Positions 1 through 13,325 of a DNA stretch of 64,000 nucleotides are shown here, one piece after another; position 1 is the stretch's first letter, and the number at the start of each line of letters is the position of its first letter. The notes under the pieces are model-generated. The model was not told the DNA's origin and did no database searches. It saw only the letters and a list, made by a program, of their open reading frames with translations. The position numbers were made by a program, and so were the translations under genes. This DNA comes from Neopestalotiopsis rosae (lineage: Eukaryota; Ascomycota; Sordariomycetes; Amphisphaeriales; Sporocadaceae): positions 4,526,001 to 4,590,000 of the forward strand of contig JALGAS010000001.1 in assembly GCA_023078685.1 (NCBI GenBank), written 5' to 3'.

Positions 1-79
1 CTCAACTTCATGTATCGACCTGCGCGTATGGCCTGATGTCTCATTGTCATTAAATCATTCCTTGTTTTATTTCTTTCAG

Positions 80-1022
80 AATAAATGGCGATCTACTGCT
101 GACCACAACGGCAGGCTATTGCGGTCTCGGGCGTGCCATCTCAACACTGGGCCTTGACACGTTGGCTGACGTTGAGCTCGACTACATTGTCTCTTCACTA
201 GGCTCGGTCAACCATGACCTATTGACTGCCATCTACTATGCAGCCCAGGGTAACGATGGGCTGAAGGAATACAACGAACGATCGGCTAGGGGAAAGAGAG
301 CCAAGGCCATCTCCGTCAAGGCCGCTCTTGGGAGGATCAACGATTGTCTACGTATCTATTTTCCGTCCCACGATACGGTGGAACGCAGCCGTGGAGGCAC
401 AAAGGTCAGTCGTTGGCGGCGCCCTCGAATCATGCAGCCATTTGACATGCCCGGCGCTAACGGCTATGTAGTCAGCAGGAACTATCTGCGCCCAGTCCAA
501 ATGGTGGAACTCGGATACGTTTCCGCGACAGCTAGTTCACGAGAGTCAGAATGTGAGGCCGGGCGTGCTGCTACACAGCAAGATGCTGTTAGCCCGGTCC
601 AAGAACTCCCCAGGAAAACAGCCCATCGCCTGGGCTTATATTGGATCCGCGAACCTTTCCGAAAGTGCCTGGTAAGCCTCACACAGCCCGTGAACATCAT
701 ACGTTAATCCACTTGGTCGGCAAAAGATAAACTGATTTCAATTGGCATCAAATTTAGGGGCCGACTTACTAAAGACAAGCAGACGGGGAATCCCAAGCTC
801 AACTGTCGCAACTGGGAATGTGGTGTAGTACTCTCGCCCCCGGCCAGAACCGATAAGCATGTTAGCGACAGCCGCGCTGCGGCCAATAATGGGGGCGCCC
901 CGGCGCTGGCGGAAGACGACATGTCTGTCTTCCTGGGCAGCATTCCTGTGCCGATCATCTGGCCCAGTGAGGCGTATGGCAGAACCAAGACGAAGAAGCC
1001 TTGGCTCTTTCTTGAAAATTGA
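80..1022 (+). CDS. tdp1: Tyrosyl-DNA phosphodiesterase 1, 3' part (partial gene)
   Basis: Nuclear DNA-repair phospholipase D-superfamily enzyme that removes stalled topoisomerase I and other adducts from DNA 3' ends. Only the C-terminal part is here. Exons read as 80-404, 472-671 and 758-1022, with introns starting GTCAGT and GTAAGC; bases 1-79 look like the tail of the preceding intron, ending in TTTCAG. The third exon pair carries the second catalytic HKN signature: LLHSKMLL (His and Lys) followed by GSANLSESAW (Asn). After the last splice the frame continues as CRNWECGVVLSP and ends with a lysine-rich tail (RTKTKKPWLFLEN). The domain order and the GSxN/W context are those of fungal Tdp1. 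The first HKN motif must lie upstream, outside the window. Family assignment is firm; the exact 5' edge of the first visible exon is inferred. Confidence 0.88.
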
Positions 1023-1365
1023 GAAAGATTTGTTTGGCCAAGCCCCCACCAAAGGGGAAGAAGCACTAGTAACTGTAGGCAGACGCAATGTTATTCGCAA
1101 TATCAACAGAAGTGAGCGCCAAGACAATTTTCCGGCGTGAATCTCGCACAAACGTGCGGCTTCTTTTTTCCTCCATCTCTTGCAAACCGGCGCCAATGGA
1201 AAATGGCAGATCCCCTAGTGGTTAGGCTAAAGTACCCGAGGTGATGGACACGAACGGCCATGTTCGCTAGGCGGCGGATGCTGTCCGGGGGTGACTGAGA
1301 TCTTTTTTCTCTACATACACAGTAGTACAGTATGAGCGCCGGCGCCAAGCGGTGTGATTGATGGG

Positions 1366-1370
<5 letters not shown>

Positions 1371-1407
<37 letters not shown>
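1371..1407. repeat. Poly-T tract, 37 bases
   Basis: An uninterrupted run of 37 T on the + strand, about 350 bp beyond the tdp1 stop codon. No element or target-site duplication is visible beside it, so it is a simple homopolymer rather than a retroelement tail. Length may be affected by sequencing slippage. Confidence 0.95.
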
Positions 1408-1409
<2 letters not shown>

Positions 1410-3960
1410 ACTTCGTTGCTCTGATTCTCATATACTATACTAGGTCTGCATCTTGCACTACATTAGCAGCATCAAGGGGGGGAGGATCACTTCATGTCCC
1501 CACTATAACTGTAGCGTAGTGGCCTTGATGGCGACCCCGTTGTCTGTGCGGATATAGTGGCCCCCTAACCCTACATTCTCTTGAATTCCTTGAACCCTGT
1601 ATGTGCGTGTGCGTGTGCACTAGGCAGTGCAAGAGGGAGAAAAAACTTCATGGAAACTGGGTTCTTCTGGTAGGGATGGGAATGAGGATAAGTAGTATCC
1701 GAGTGCTAATTATGACATTGCTACATTATAGAGTCCAAATGCGCAAGGCTGCTGATATAGTCATTAGTGCTGATGCAGGTAGATTGTTTGACTCGGGTAC
1801 TTTAAAATACTTAGCACCAGGCGCGAGACGAAAGATCAAGGGGGGGAAATGAGGGTATAGTGTGTAAGCGAGTCCACCACGGCAGTTCTTTCGAGAGGCA
1901 GAGGAACGAACCACCGTTCGATAATTGCTCTCGTTTTCATGCTACTACAGCAATACGGCGTCCTCCGTTGTACGTGTTGTGCTTTTATTTTTCGTTTCTC
2001 GAATTTTTTAGCGGATTCATGTAATAATAGTGCAGACTAGGTATGGCTGTTACAGACGAGTGGAATCCTCTTCGGCAAGGAAAGCCCAATGACAGTTTTT
2101 GGCTCATGTATCTTGCGAATGAACTTGCATTCACAAAACCCGGCCTATTTGCTAGTACAGGTGATTCCACCTATTTTGAAATGTGATCTAGACTCTGGTC
2201 GGAATGCCAATCGCCAATGTGGGGAGGCTATTGTGTCGTCACTATGCCGCGTATACTGTAGCGAGCGACAATTGAAACTGCACGTATTAAGCACTAATGA
2301 AAGAAAAGCAAAGAAAATCAAAGAGGGGGATCTTTCTTTTTCTATTCTCCCCTTGAGAGAAAGAAGCGAGAAGGGGGACAGCACACCCTGAACCACAGAA
2401 GAAAAGGAAAGCTTGGGAAAAAGAAAAGGGAAAGATAAAAAAAAAAAGGGTGATCGTCCATCATACCAAACGTCAGTGGCAGATCCCACACCATTCCTAC
2501 ATTTCTACCCACCCTATTGGGCACAGGTACGGTACCGAGAAATGAGAACTCTGATTACCTATGTCGAAGAGAGAGACACGGATGCGATTTTGACGATACC
2601 ATGCGATTCGCGACGTAACCAGGTAGTTTGCGCATATGCTGACGACCAAAAGGCGATTGATCCTCGTCATGGTTGGTGGAGGCTACTTCATTGGCTCAAG
2701 ATATGGGTGGGCACCCAATATCGAATGCCACATTTCCACCAGAGCTGCAGACTCCTTTGAGAGCTGTCAAAAACAAGACGCTTGACGGGGTTTATGACTC
2801 TGTCAGTAATAATTCCCCGGGTCAGGGCAAAGTCAATCTCTCAGCTGATGCTGGGGGTCGCTCACTGACAGAGTCAGTTTACTCGGTAGCAGTATCAGCC
2901 GCGACTTGCCCTGCTGCTGCTAATGCTGCTGTCGGTAATACGTAGCGACGTACATAGTGTATGTGTGTGGATAGATACTTGGTATAATATTCCTCTGGAA
3001 GCTACCTTAACGCAAGCCGCAGCTTTGAGCCAGACATGGGTACTGAATGTACGCATGCACGATATCGATCATGGTTGAGATTGACTTTGCGATGTGCCTT
3101 GGTGCTGCACACCCAGGCGCGAAAAGACGTAGGGCGGAAACGCGCCATTGTTGAATTGAGTTTGCCAGAGTGTGAGCAGTAACCTCTCGTTAATCTGGGG
3201 CAAGGAGGATTTTAGCTCTAAAAAGATCCGAGGAGCAGGCTGACATGGGGGATCTGCCTGGACTGGACTGGACTGGACCCCTTCGGCGAAGCGCGACCGA
3301 ATCTTTATTGGGGATCATTGCTGATGCTTCCCTCGACGACGATGCACTCAATTTCACGTATGCTCATGGTAAGAATCACATCGGTAGATCTCATGTAACC
3401 TCCCGCCTCGCTTGGTGGTGGGCTGTTGCCTTCTACGTCAGTTAGTGAATTTTGTGATGTCGAAATCAACATGGCGCATCCGGGATTCATTGCACCGATG
3501 GCGGTAGACGATATGCCGTCGTGGACACGAGACCTTTTTGACAAGGGGGTTGATGTCTGGGCTGCCCGCGAACGTCATCCCATTATTTTGCTTGGGAGAG
3601 CTTTCAACCCCCCAAAAAGGTCTTCGCTAGTGGAGGGCTGATAGAAAGGATGTCCATGCATGAATTAGGATTGCTTTTTCTTGCCCTCTCCCTTCTTCGT
3701 TTCTTTTCCGTACGCGTTCTCTCGGGGTAGGGCAGGACAACGCGGTGAGTGAAGTTCTTCGTCAAGACAATTGACAGGCTCTCTCGGCTCCGTCACCGAA
3801 GCCAGGAAGGGCCTACCGTACCCCTTGAGCCTGGGCTAGGCGGGCCTGCTAGGGGCAAGAAGGGGAAGGGTTCGACGTCAGAGTCAAGTCGAGTGATGTA
3901 TCTGCTGTGTTGGCAGACGCGTGTGTGACCTTGGATGCATGCAATCGTACATCAAGGTAG

Positions 3961-3990
3961 TGTAGGTCTTTGTAGGTAGGCAGGTAGGTA
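3961..3990. repeat. GTAGGTAGGCAGGTAG simple repeat
   Basis: Degenerate tetranucleotide repeat of the GTAG/GCAG type, one of several such tracts in the gene-free stretch. Confidence 0.7.
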
Positions 3991-4433
3991 ATCGAGCAAT
4001 CGAGGGATTGAGGTAGCTGCGTCCTCGTCACTTGAGTGCTCGTCTATGCATGTCGGCTGCTAGTAGTGGTTCTGGTATGTATGACAACCCACAGACATTT
4101 TGATGCTGGTGCTCCTACTCTCGCTGGACCGCGCACGAGTAGTACCTATGCGCTATGTAGGATACGATTTTCGCTGTCTGTTATCGAGATGACCGAACGC
4201 CCTGCGCCCTGGTATTGGCGTCGTATGAGAAAATTTCCCAAAGCCAAGCAGCAACCAAAGTGCTCGGCCCCCCCACCACTCAGGCGGCCTAATGAAACTG
4301 CCGGGCCCGCAACACTAGAGGTGATGCTCAGCTTTCCTCGGATGAACCGCATGCAAAGTTGTTTGATGCTGCGCGGCAGCAAGGGTGCCATGATGGCGGT
4401 GGTGGTCCTGGGAGGGGATTGATGGCTGTTGGG

Positions 4434-4463
4434 TGGATGGATGGATCAGCAGCAGCAGCAGCA
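4434..4463. repeat. GGAT and CAG microsatellites
   Basis: Three GGAT(G) units are followed directly by five CAG units. No coding frame with a recognisable protein covers the tract. Confidence 0.75.
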
Positions 4464-7400
4464 CGTAGTGAGGTAACCTTAGTGTAGTAGTGGCATGGCT
4501 GCCACCAAGACCCATGGAGCCCCAAGGCAAGAAAGAATATGTACATTAGACATAGGGCCCGGTGCCATTAAGACCCCTACGTACGGTACGTCGTCTCTTG
4601 GCTGGTGTCGGAGCCCTTGTTCCTGAACTATTCCCTTCTATCCAGGCCCAAGCCCAGCAAAGCCGAAGATTAGACATGGGTTGATTGCTGGTATGGATGA
4701 TGAATGTGATAGTAATAGCACGGTAGGCAAGGTAGGTACGGTACGGCAGGTATGATGGGCGGCAGTCGCCAGTCATGGCAAGCGCAAAGGTGGAAGGCGC
4801 AGGCTGAGCAGCCCAGCGAGTGCCGCGCTGTGTGGGTACAACCAAACCGGAACGTTTTGCCAAGAGTGGCCTCGAGAGGCTCCTCCTGGCTTGAGATCTC
4901 GCGCGCTCAGGCTCAATTGAAGTTCCCTACATTATACTGTGACAGTACGTGCTGATCTACCCTGGTCATGCTAAGTTAAGGGAAATGGAGTGACCAGGCA
5001 AGGTAACCCACGTTTGTGTGCTGGGTGAACTCGCGGCAGCTTCAGGCCCGCAAAGAAGATTGTCTAGCAGATATGGAGCTTGGGGCATGGAAGGGCCTCC
5101 GCATCTTTGCTGTAGCGTACCTGGTATAGGTTGTGATGTGTAGAGGCAATTGGTCTGTTCTCTGCCGACTCTAAAACGTCACCGTCTTATTATTCCAACC
5201 AAGTATCTGCTCGTATTGTAGGGAGAGACCACCATAATTTCAGTCATGTACATTCATGGTAGTATGCAGGCAGTGCCCTGGTGTACGTAAGGCAGCCTAG
5301 TGATGCCTTGTACGTATATAGTGTCTATTGTAAAATAGACTGGATATTGTTGCCAACCCCGCCCAAAACGGGAAACTATAGTATGACAATCTCGCATATC
5401 GCCGCGATTACCTAATGTTTTCCAACATTTCATGTACATATTTGCTCGTTCCCTCACTTGCTATTGCGTGTCAGCTATACTATTGCTACGGAATGCTACT
5501 TGACCTCTCGGTCGCTGCCGTTAGTGCCTGTCTCTAGGACCGACCTGGGTTAGAGAGTACCAAGTCTTACATAGTTACTCGTCAAAAGATTCACTTTCTT
5601 CAGTCATGCCGCAGTAGCTCCTTCCGGGGACCGGCTCGATGGTCTATTCCAGGATGATTGCACATAGCACTAATAGCATCGCCGAAGCGAAGCGATGGCC
5701 ATGCTACATCCAACATAGTACGATGCTAGCGCGACGGGGACCTTTCAACAAGTTTGATGTTTGTTGCACATGCATACGATTTGAGCCTGGATGGTAAGAA
5801 ATTTTCAGAAAGAAGGAGGGGCGCCGGGCGCCGGAAATCATCCCGAGAAGCTGTAGTGATTACTATAGTATATGTGGTATGAATGCATGTAGGCAGGTTG
5901 GTATGTTGGTAGGTATAACATAGATGGCTTGATTGACTGAAAAGTAGACGATAATGCAGGTGGCGAAATAGCGAGAGAGCTCAGAGCTCGATCGAGCGGC
6001 CTGCAGAGAGCCGAGAAGCCAACGGCGTCAGAAACGGTCTTGTGCAGACCTCAGTGTTGAGCTATACTGTGAGTAGTTTACGAAGGTAGTGGGAATGAGG
6101 TGAACCGAGCGGCTCTACGAATATCTAGACGAATGTAGGTTGCAAATGGAAGCGTCTTGCCCCTGGAATTTCAAGGTGACGATATTACTATGTACTTGAA
6201 AGCGAGGATTGCTTGTGGTAGTTGTATCAAGTATTGTGTCTATGTGCGACCGGCCGAGAGGCGAAATGATAGCTTCTTGGCATAGAGCCCGGCAGACTTG
6301 CCGAGCCACACAGAGTGCTGGCGGAGCCCGGTCCGCCCTCTCAGGCAGGTCGCGCGGGGCAAGGCGAGCTTGGCACAATGTAGCGTAGCGCAAAGTATGC
6401 AAATCAAGCAAGCCCGGCTGCATATAAGCACGTATACATAGTACTATAGTCTGAAAAGAAAAAGAAGGCTGACGCAAAAGTATGTACTCACTAATTCCCC
6501 TGCGCTTGTTATAAGATGTGGATGATCAGTGCCTGTTGCTTCCATTATTGCGAATGACTCTCTGTAGTGTGAATTGCAGATAGTGCGTGTGCCAAGCAAG
6601 ATTTGTGACCCCCAGAAGAGGAGCAAGAGCAGGTCCGCACCGCAAATCTCGCCCTCGTTGGTGCGGCTCCTTACCCAGACTCCAGGCAGGGACAGCGACC
6701 GGGCAGCAGACGCACACAAGTAAGCCATTATAAGATAGAGCCGTCGATTCCGGTGCAGTCCGTATTGAGAGAGAGTATGGAATGGGCAAATTGAAATTCC
6801 CATATCTAGATAGTATCATCATCAGCCTTGACAGGTAATTGCTTTCGTGCCCCCCAATTGTCCAATATCTGAAGGTCCCAGGAGCCTTCCTGAGTTCCAA
6901 CTGGCTGAGTAGGCCCCTGTCGACATATTAAGGTTTGTTCCGTGCTACAAAGAGTATAGCTTGTGATACTTAAAACCAATCACTGCTCTTATCTTTGGTA
7001 GAAGACCCATATTACTGATGCAGGGAATCCTAGCCCGTAACATCATAGTTAGAGAGACCTTCCGTCTTGCGAGTGCCTGGCAAGTCTACCGAGCTCCCCG
7101 TTCTTCCCGATTGGAAACGCTTCTCTAGGCTCCCTGGTGTCCTCCCATAAGCACCTACTATGTATGCCGCAGCACTGTTCTAACGAGATCCGCGAAATCG
7201 TCAATGTCGATCATTCCAAGGCAGGCATGGGTGGCTTAGCCACCAACGGCCTACCCTACGCAATGCTCTGTAGAATGGGTTAGCAGGTATGCAGCAACGT
7301 CCGGGTACAGAGTACAGAGCTAGGCATTGTCTAGCACTACAGTACTTACCGTGTCAGCGTGCACGCAGATGGCATATGGTGCGCAGAGAACTCAACTCAC

Positions 7401-10400
7401 CCTCCATAGTCTTTTGGTCGATCAACAGGTCTGGGCCCTCTCCGAGCCTCTGCCCGCATAAGTGCCACTGCATTCTGCCGTGCTGGATTCCCTGATGGCC
7501 GCCCTGTAGGGGGCGGATTGCCATACATGGACCATGGACCAGGTAGGTAGTGCAGTGGTGGGTGCAGCGTCGAAATGTACATCAACACTTGACGTTTCCC
7601 ACCCAATGTAGGTACCTGGCAGTGGTCTCCAGAAAGGTCCGATCCGAGCGCCTCAAATTAGCTACTACTGTACCTCTCTTTTCAAGCTTGTTCAATTGTA
7701 TTCCCTATCAACCTGTTCTTCCATACAGAGGTCTCATTTATTTTTCTAAAACTGCCCTAGTGATTCATTTTCGATGTTCGTAGTGGTCAGAGCAAAGTGG
7801 TCGCTTCCTAACAAGCCCTGCCGAACCACGAGCGATTCATTTCAATGAGCGTTTCTCGGTGTTTCTTGGCCTACCTTCAAGAGGCATGCATGTCGTCACC
7901 ACCTGAACCGTTGCACGATTTCTCTTGCCGTCTTCACTTGGCAGCAGACCAACGCGTTCGACAGCGCCGCAAAATTGACTGAAACAGCCTCGTATATTAT
8001 TTTTTCAAACACGGACCCCAATCACACGCAAAAGACCACAGCCATAGTCACCCTCGGCACATGTAACATAACAGAAAACGGGCCGGGGAATTTAAACCAT
8101 GCCACTACTCATTTTGGTAAGTGGGACAAGGTGGTGAATATCAGGCTTCACATGATCGACGGTCGAGCTTGCTGCCCAAATTCGCCGGCAAGAGAAACCC
8201 CTGGCTAGCTAAATGGGTGAGTGAGCATCTCGAATATTCCTTACAGCATATCCATTTCCCAATTAAACACCAGGTCCCGCTCTCAGGGCAGTTCGCTCCC
8301 TCCATTTGCCATGTGGGTAGACATTGCGACAGTGGTTCCCCCGAGATACCGGGTACAATCGACACCGTCCCTCAAGCGAGAATTGCCAATGCGAGATCGT
8401 TGTACGCTGGCAAGGAACGGAACATCGAAAGTACAGGCATCTTCTACTTATCACTACACGATACACACACGAGAGATCAAGAAAGAAAAAAAGCCCCTGA
8501 ACATACCAACGTACGATCCGTTTTCCGCATTCATGAAAATCTCCACAGACCCGCAGTGCTTCTTGTATGTATTATTTGCTGTATCCAACACCGGGTCGTG
8601 TGACTGTGGAAAAGCAAACCCCAACAGCGGCGATGGCAATTGTCTTCTTTCCCGTACTACCTCGTTTCCTTTTCTATGAAATGGATATAGAAAAAGGAAT
8701 TCACAAAGACCTGCCCAGGCCTGACGTTGGAGATCCCTTGCTGATCAAGAATTGTGTGGCGCTTACCAGTTCTATCTATTGTCGACTTTTCAAGTCAAGT
8801 CACGGCAAGTAATAAAGGACAGAAGCTAATGTGCTTTTGGTATATGGCCAGGTTATACAATTCCTTGTCCATAGCGTCCACTCAGCCTCATGATCGAGTA
8901 CATAAACGTTGCATTGGTTAGTCTGCCATGGAGCTAGCCCCGATCTTCATGATTTCACTTATACCCTTCATACATATAGAATTACTGATGCTTCTTGAAG
9001 CTGGAGACACACTTATTCATGCCACAATATTCTCTAACCTTGAACCATTCATTAGGAAATATTCCACACCAGCTTGCTCTTCCCCTCATCTCTTCCAAAG
9101 ACGGAACCGTAGCAGAAGCGAAAAAGCACACAAAAGCGATTCGAGAAAAACAAAATCCAATAACGAAACAGGTGCGACAAAGTACATATTATGCACGAAA
9201 AAAGTTATAGTACATATTAGTACTGTCATTGACATTTTTGCTGCTCCACTTGTTCTTATCGTGCTTGGGCATTAGAACTGCTACTGGGGTTTCAATTTTC
9301 CCTTTGCATCCAGGTTCTACCAATATCTGGGTGGAAGTGCTCAGATCATCACAAGGGTGGTAGGCGGATTGAATTGGTGTAAGTCAATCGACACTTCCAA
9401 TTTGCAGGCGCATATTCATTCACATAGCCTGCCTGCTTGTATCTCTATATTCTATTTTCACAAGCCTTGCTTCCTCCCCCAAGCCTCAACATTGATAACG
9501 GACCCGAGCGACTTCTTCCCAAGCTGCGAGATGCGCTGCAGAAACGAGAATTAGCTCGTGGACTGAGACATCCGTAGCAGTTGAAACCAGGCCATTGCTG
9601 ATTATAAGGTTTCCTAGTGTCTGAGGGTCGAGAAAGCAGCGTTACCCGTACCGAGGGCCCGTAGTCCGCCAAACTCAAATTCCTGCCTTGTCAGTCTGCA
9701 GTAGTAAATACGTATGTCGAGGAGGAACGCAAGACCAAACAGATTAGTTACCGAAGCCAGCATCCACAGAGCCGGCCGAACGAGGACAACCAGAGCCGAC
9801 TTGTTGCTTGTGATTACCAGGGTAAGTAAGCGTGCAGCACTGTTGAAGAAATTACCCTGTCTACCCTTGCGTTCCTGTATCTTGGAGATTGGCCCCTTTA
9901 GTGCCGCTCTCTTTATTCCGCCCCTACTATACTGTGCCCGCTGCCGCCTTTCATCTCATCCTGCACCGCACACAACAACAACAACAAACAACAGCAGGGG
10001 TTCATATAAAGAAAGAAAGAGATCGTTAGAGAAGAGCGATTGAGATAAAAGAGTATGAGGGAAGAAAAGTAATCTCCCGTCATTTCCAACGGACATGCTG
10101 GTATCTCGAAATCGACCTGGCAGACCAGTCAACGAGTCGGCAGTCTGAGCAGACGGTCGTGGTGTCTGACCTAGTGAGAAACAGAAACCAGTACAAATAC
10201 ACGATATGACAAGGTCATAGGATAGAAAAGCTCACTGTACTTTGAATCACCTGTCTCTTGAAGTCGAGGGGGTGTTGAACTATCTGCCCTATCGCGGAGA
10301 CATTGACTAATAACAAGATACTGGACCTCGTCGGCTACGCCTACTCCATGACCTGGTATCTCCGTGGTCCATCAATGGACATCTCATATTCCAGACTCAT

Positions 10401-11245
10401 GCCACTGCCGTCCTCTCCCTCTACATCCTACCTCGGCAGCCTCCTAGTAGTATCTGCTTAACTAGCCAGGCCGCTAATAATCTGATCTGTACCAACATGA
10501 ACACAGCCTAATCCCCCCAGCTGTGCTCTGGTTCTCCCTCTCATGAGCACTGAACACAAACACATACACATGCACCTTCTCTTTCCCGAACGCGCCGGCA
10601 AGTTCTGTATGAACGTGTGTCTGTCCATCTATCTATCTAGTGTAGAGGCCTTGAAGATTTTACTATCGGTACCTACCTACCGTACCTTGGCCCGCGAGCT
10701 GCCTTACCACACCCCCGTCTGACCAGCCGAGCATGGGTCCGGGTGCGTTCGTCGCTAGCGATCATTAGATCGATCGTTCTGTCCTGGGTGGCACCCGTAC
10801 CTTCATTTTGCTCCATCGTCATTGACCCTGGCAAGTCCCTTTTTTTTGCTGACTTGCCATGAGCGAGACGATCAACTCCACTAGGCCAAGCACCAAGCCC
10901 AAAGCCCAATAGCTCAGGAGCTGGAGCCCAAAATATGCCCAAATCCACCCTCCTCTCTCCATAGCCCACTCGTTCGTTTCCCTAAGCCTAGCAGCCCAGA
11001 TAGAGCACTCGTTCGCATTGGCCCGGGGCGTCCTTGCTCTTGATTTGCCTGGGGATACGCATTTTGAATTTGATTTGGTTTGTGGATTGGACGGTGTTGT
11101 TGCATTTCGGAAAAATGTCTGGGATGTTATGCACTGACTATTAACGTTCTTTCCCCAGGTTTGGCTTGGGCTGGCTTCCATTCTCTCCAGTCGGAAACAG
11201 GGAAAGCACCAGCTTGAAAATCACACACAACGCCCACAGCCACCG

Positions 11246-11303
11246 TTGCTGCTGCTACTGCTACTGCTACTGCTACTACCACTACCACTACTACCGCTAC
11301 CAC
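11246..11303. repeat. CTACTG/CTACCA trinucleotide tract
   Basis: About 58 bases of CTG, CTA and CCA triplets, purine-poor on the + strand. Related degenerate tracts follow at roughly 11463-11640 and 11978-12028, and a 13-base T run lies at 11759-11771. Together they make a strongly pyrimidine-biased zone 1.5-2.3 kb before the WOPR start codon. Confidence 0.85.
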
Positions 11304-12554
11304 CAGCGAAATTTTTCTTCTACTTCCAAGCTCATTGCCAGTTGTAGTATTTGTACAGGAACAAAACAACGCGGTACCTTTCCTGACCTGCCTACTCTAT
11401 TACCTACAGGCACACAAACATTGAAACTCGGTGGTTCCTGACCACCCAACGACCTTACCACCACAACCTACTGCTACTGCAACTACACACTACTGCTACA
11501 ACCAGTACTTACTTGCCTGTACACATCTACTGTACACCAGACGTCTCTACCACCTGCATTATTGCCTACCTTATTACCTCCAGCCAAGCCACACTGCTAC
11601 TGCCACGGCTACTGCTGCTGCACCTGGTTCTCCTGCCACCACTTACTTACACCTTATAAAACCCACCACTACAGATACCAGACGACTACCTAGGTACCGC
11701 CATTACCACGCACTGTCTCCCACTTGTCACCACTGCCGGCATCACCGCTAATCTCTTCTTTTTTTTTTTTTCTGGTCTTTGTTGCTGCTCATTACATTGC
11801 CTTACGTTTTCTCCTTCTTCATATTCTACTTTGTCTTCACCATTAGAATATCTCAAGCTGGAATCACGTCAAGAATCCAGTCAAAACTTACCATACTTGA
11901 TCGTCATCATTCGGACTGCCAGCTTTTCTTGCCAGTCCACCCACCGTACATCTCGTACGACGCGGAAGCAAAGAAATAATACTACTGCTGCTACTCTTAC
12001 TCCTACTACTGCTGTACTGCTGTACTCCTCATCCCAGGGACTGCATTACATTAGCAGCAATATCCGGATCTGGAATTTTTTGCTTTGGGAGGACCTTAGC
12101 TGCCCACCGTTCCCCCCAACCCGCTCGGCCGCCTGACGCCTCACAATCATAGAGCGCGCCAAGACTTCACACCCACGCATTGTCCCAGTTACCAGGAGTG
12201 AGCCTCGCAAGTGTAGAGGTACTTTGGAAAAGCTCAGGACTGGTTGATTGGCCTCCCCCTGCCGGCCGGACAGTAACGAACACCACCATATACCGTGACG
12301 TTACTCGCTCGAGTCATTGCAGCTAGACCCCAGGTCACAAAAAGCATTATAGAAACGAACACCCTCTCAGCCCGACATTTTTTTTGACCCTGTCTATTCT
12401 CTGCAGCACCTCGACCGCTTGGCGTTGCTTTCCTCGACCAGGCTTCCCGACCAAGCCCGCATCAATTACGGGATATTGCTCCAGCAGGTGCCGATATCTC
12501 ATCAGACAGGCCGCTCAAGTACATCGGACATCTGGGCTCTCCCGACTTGCTTCG

Positions 12555-12563
12555 AAACTTAAA
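12555..12563 (+). promoter_or_regulatory. AAACTTAAA motif, copy 1 (possible WOPR-binding site)
   Basis: First of three exact copies of a 9-mer within 1 kb of the WOPR gene. It is one T shorter than the reverse complement (AAACTTTAA) of the published Candida Wor1 site TTAAAGTTT. Function is inferred only from this similarity and the position. Confidence 0.35.
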
Positions 12564-12725
12564 TACGCCTTCTCAGACAGCCTTCCCCGATTATAGTGTC
12601 CCCTCCAAGTTTGGATCGATCCCCTCTGGTTGAGCCTCTTGTACCTTGTGGGCTGCCGTGGGCTACTGCTGCTTGTCTTTACCCCGAAAAGCACTGATAT
12701 GTGAGACTGCCATCAGGGCCGGGGC

Positions 12726-12734
12726 AAACTTAAA
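12726..12734 (+). promoter_or_regulatory. AAACTTAAA motif, copy 2 (possible WOPR-binding site)
   Basis: Second exact copy, 171 bp downstream of the first and in the same orientation. Candidate autoregulatory site by similarity to the Wor1 consensus. Confidence 0.35.
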
Positions 12735-13316
12735 ATCACACATTCAGCGGTGCTCCGAGACCTTGTTGCTCGCGCCTCTTCTGCAGCGGACGGCTCTACG
12801 GCATAGTTCATAGGGCGCCGCCATTTGTACAATAGTTCGCAGAAAACCTACAAAGTTTCTTGGGGATTTGGCCACCAACTTCTCTTGTCCAAAGCAGGCG
12901 TTACCTACATACACAGGCACAATTCGGCCCACTTCCACTTTTTACGGGCAGGACAAAAGCTTCAGAGTCTATTTTCTCATCCCAAAGGGTCCTTCTTTTC
13001 AGGCACCAGCTGTCGGGTCTAGTCATCGCAGACAGCTTCTGTCCAGTCATAACAGCAGCATTCGGCTTTCCTTCTCTTCTTCCACTATCAACAGCTATAA
13101 ATACCGAAACTGGCTGGACTCTTGCTATCTAATCCAAACACAACACCTATTCACACCAACAGAACTCACGAAACAACAAAAGCCATATCTGCTTCGCTGA
13201 ACGGACGGCACGTATTCGAGCAAAAAACTTCGGCTTTGCTTAAAAATCGGAGAATAACGACCAACCACGCGTCAGCACACTGGAAGCTTCCCACTCATAT
13301 ATCCTGAGCCATCCGC

Positions 13317-13325
13317 TTTAAGTTT
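13317..13325 (-). promoter_or_regulatory. AAACTTAAA motif, copy 3, inverted (possible WOPR-binding site)
   Basis: Third exact copy, on the minus strand (TTTAAGTTT on +), 184 bp before the WOPR start codon. If the transcript leader is long, this copy could lie inside the transcribed region. Confidence 0.33.

Noticed and set aside
8121..8679. Overlapping + frames of 160 and 152 codons in the gene desert
   Set aside because: Two frames overlap without a recognisable domain, membrane pattern or splice logic; judged chance openness.
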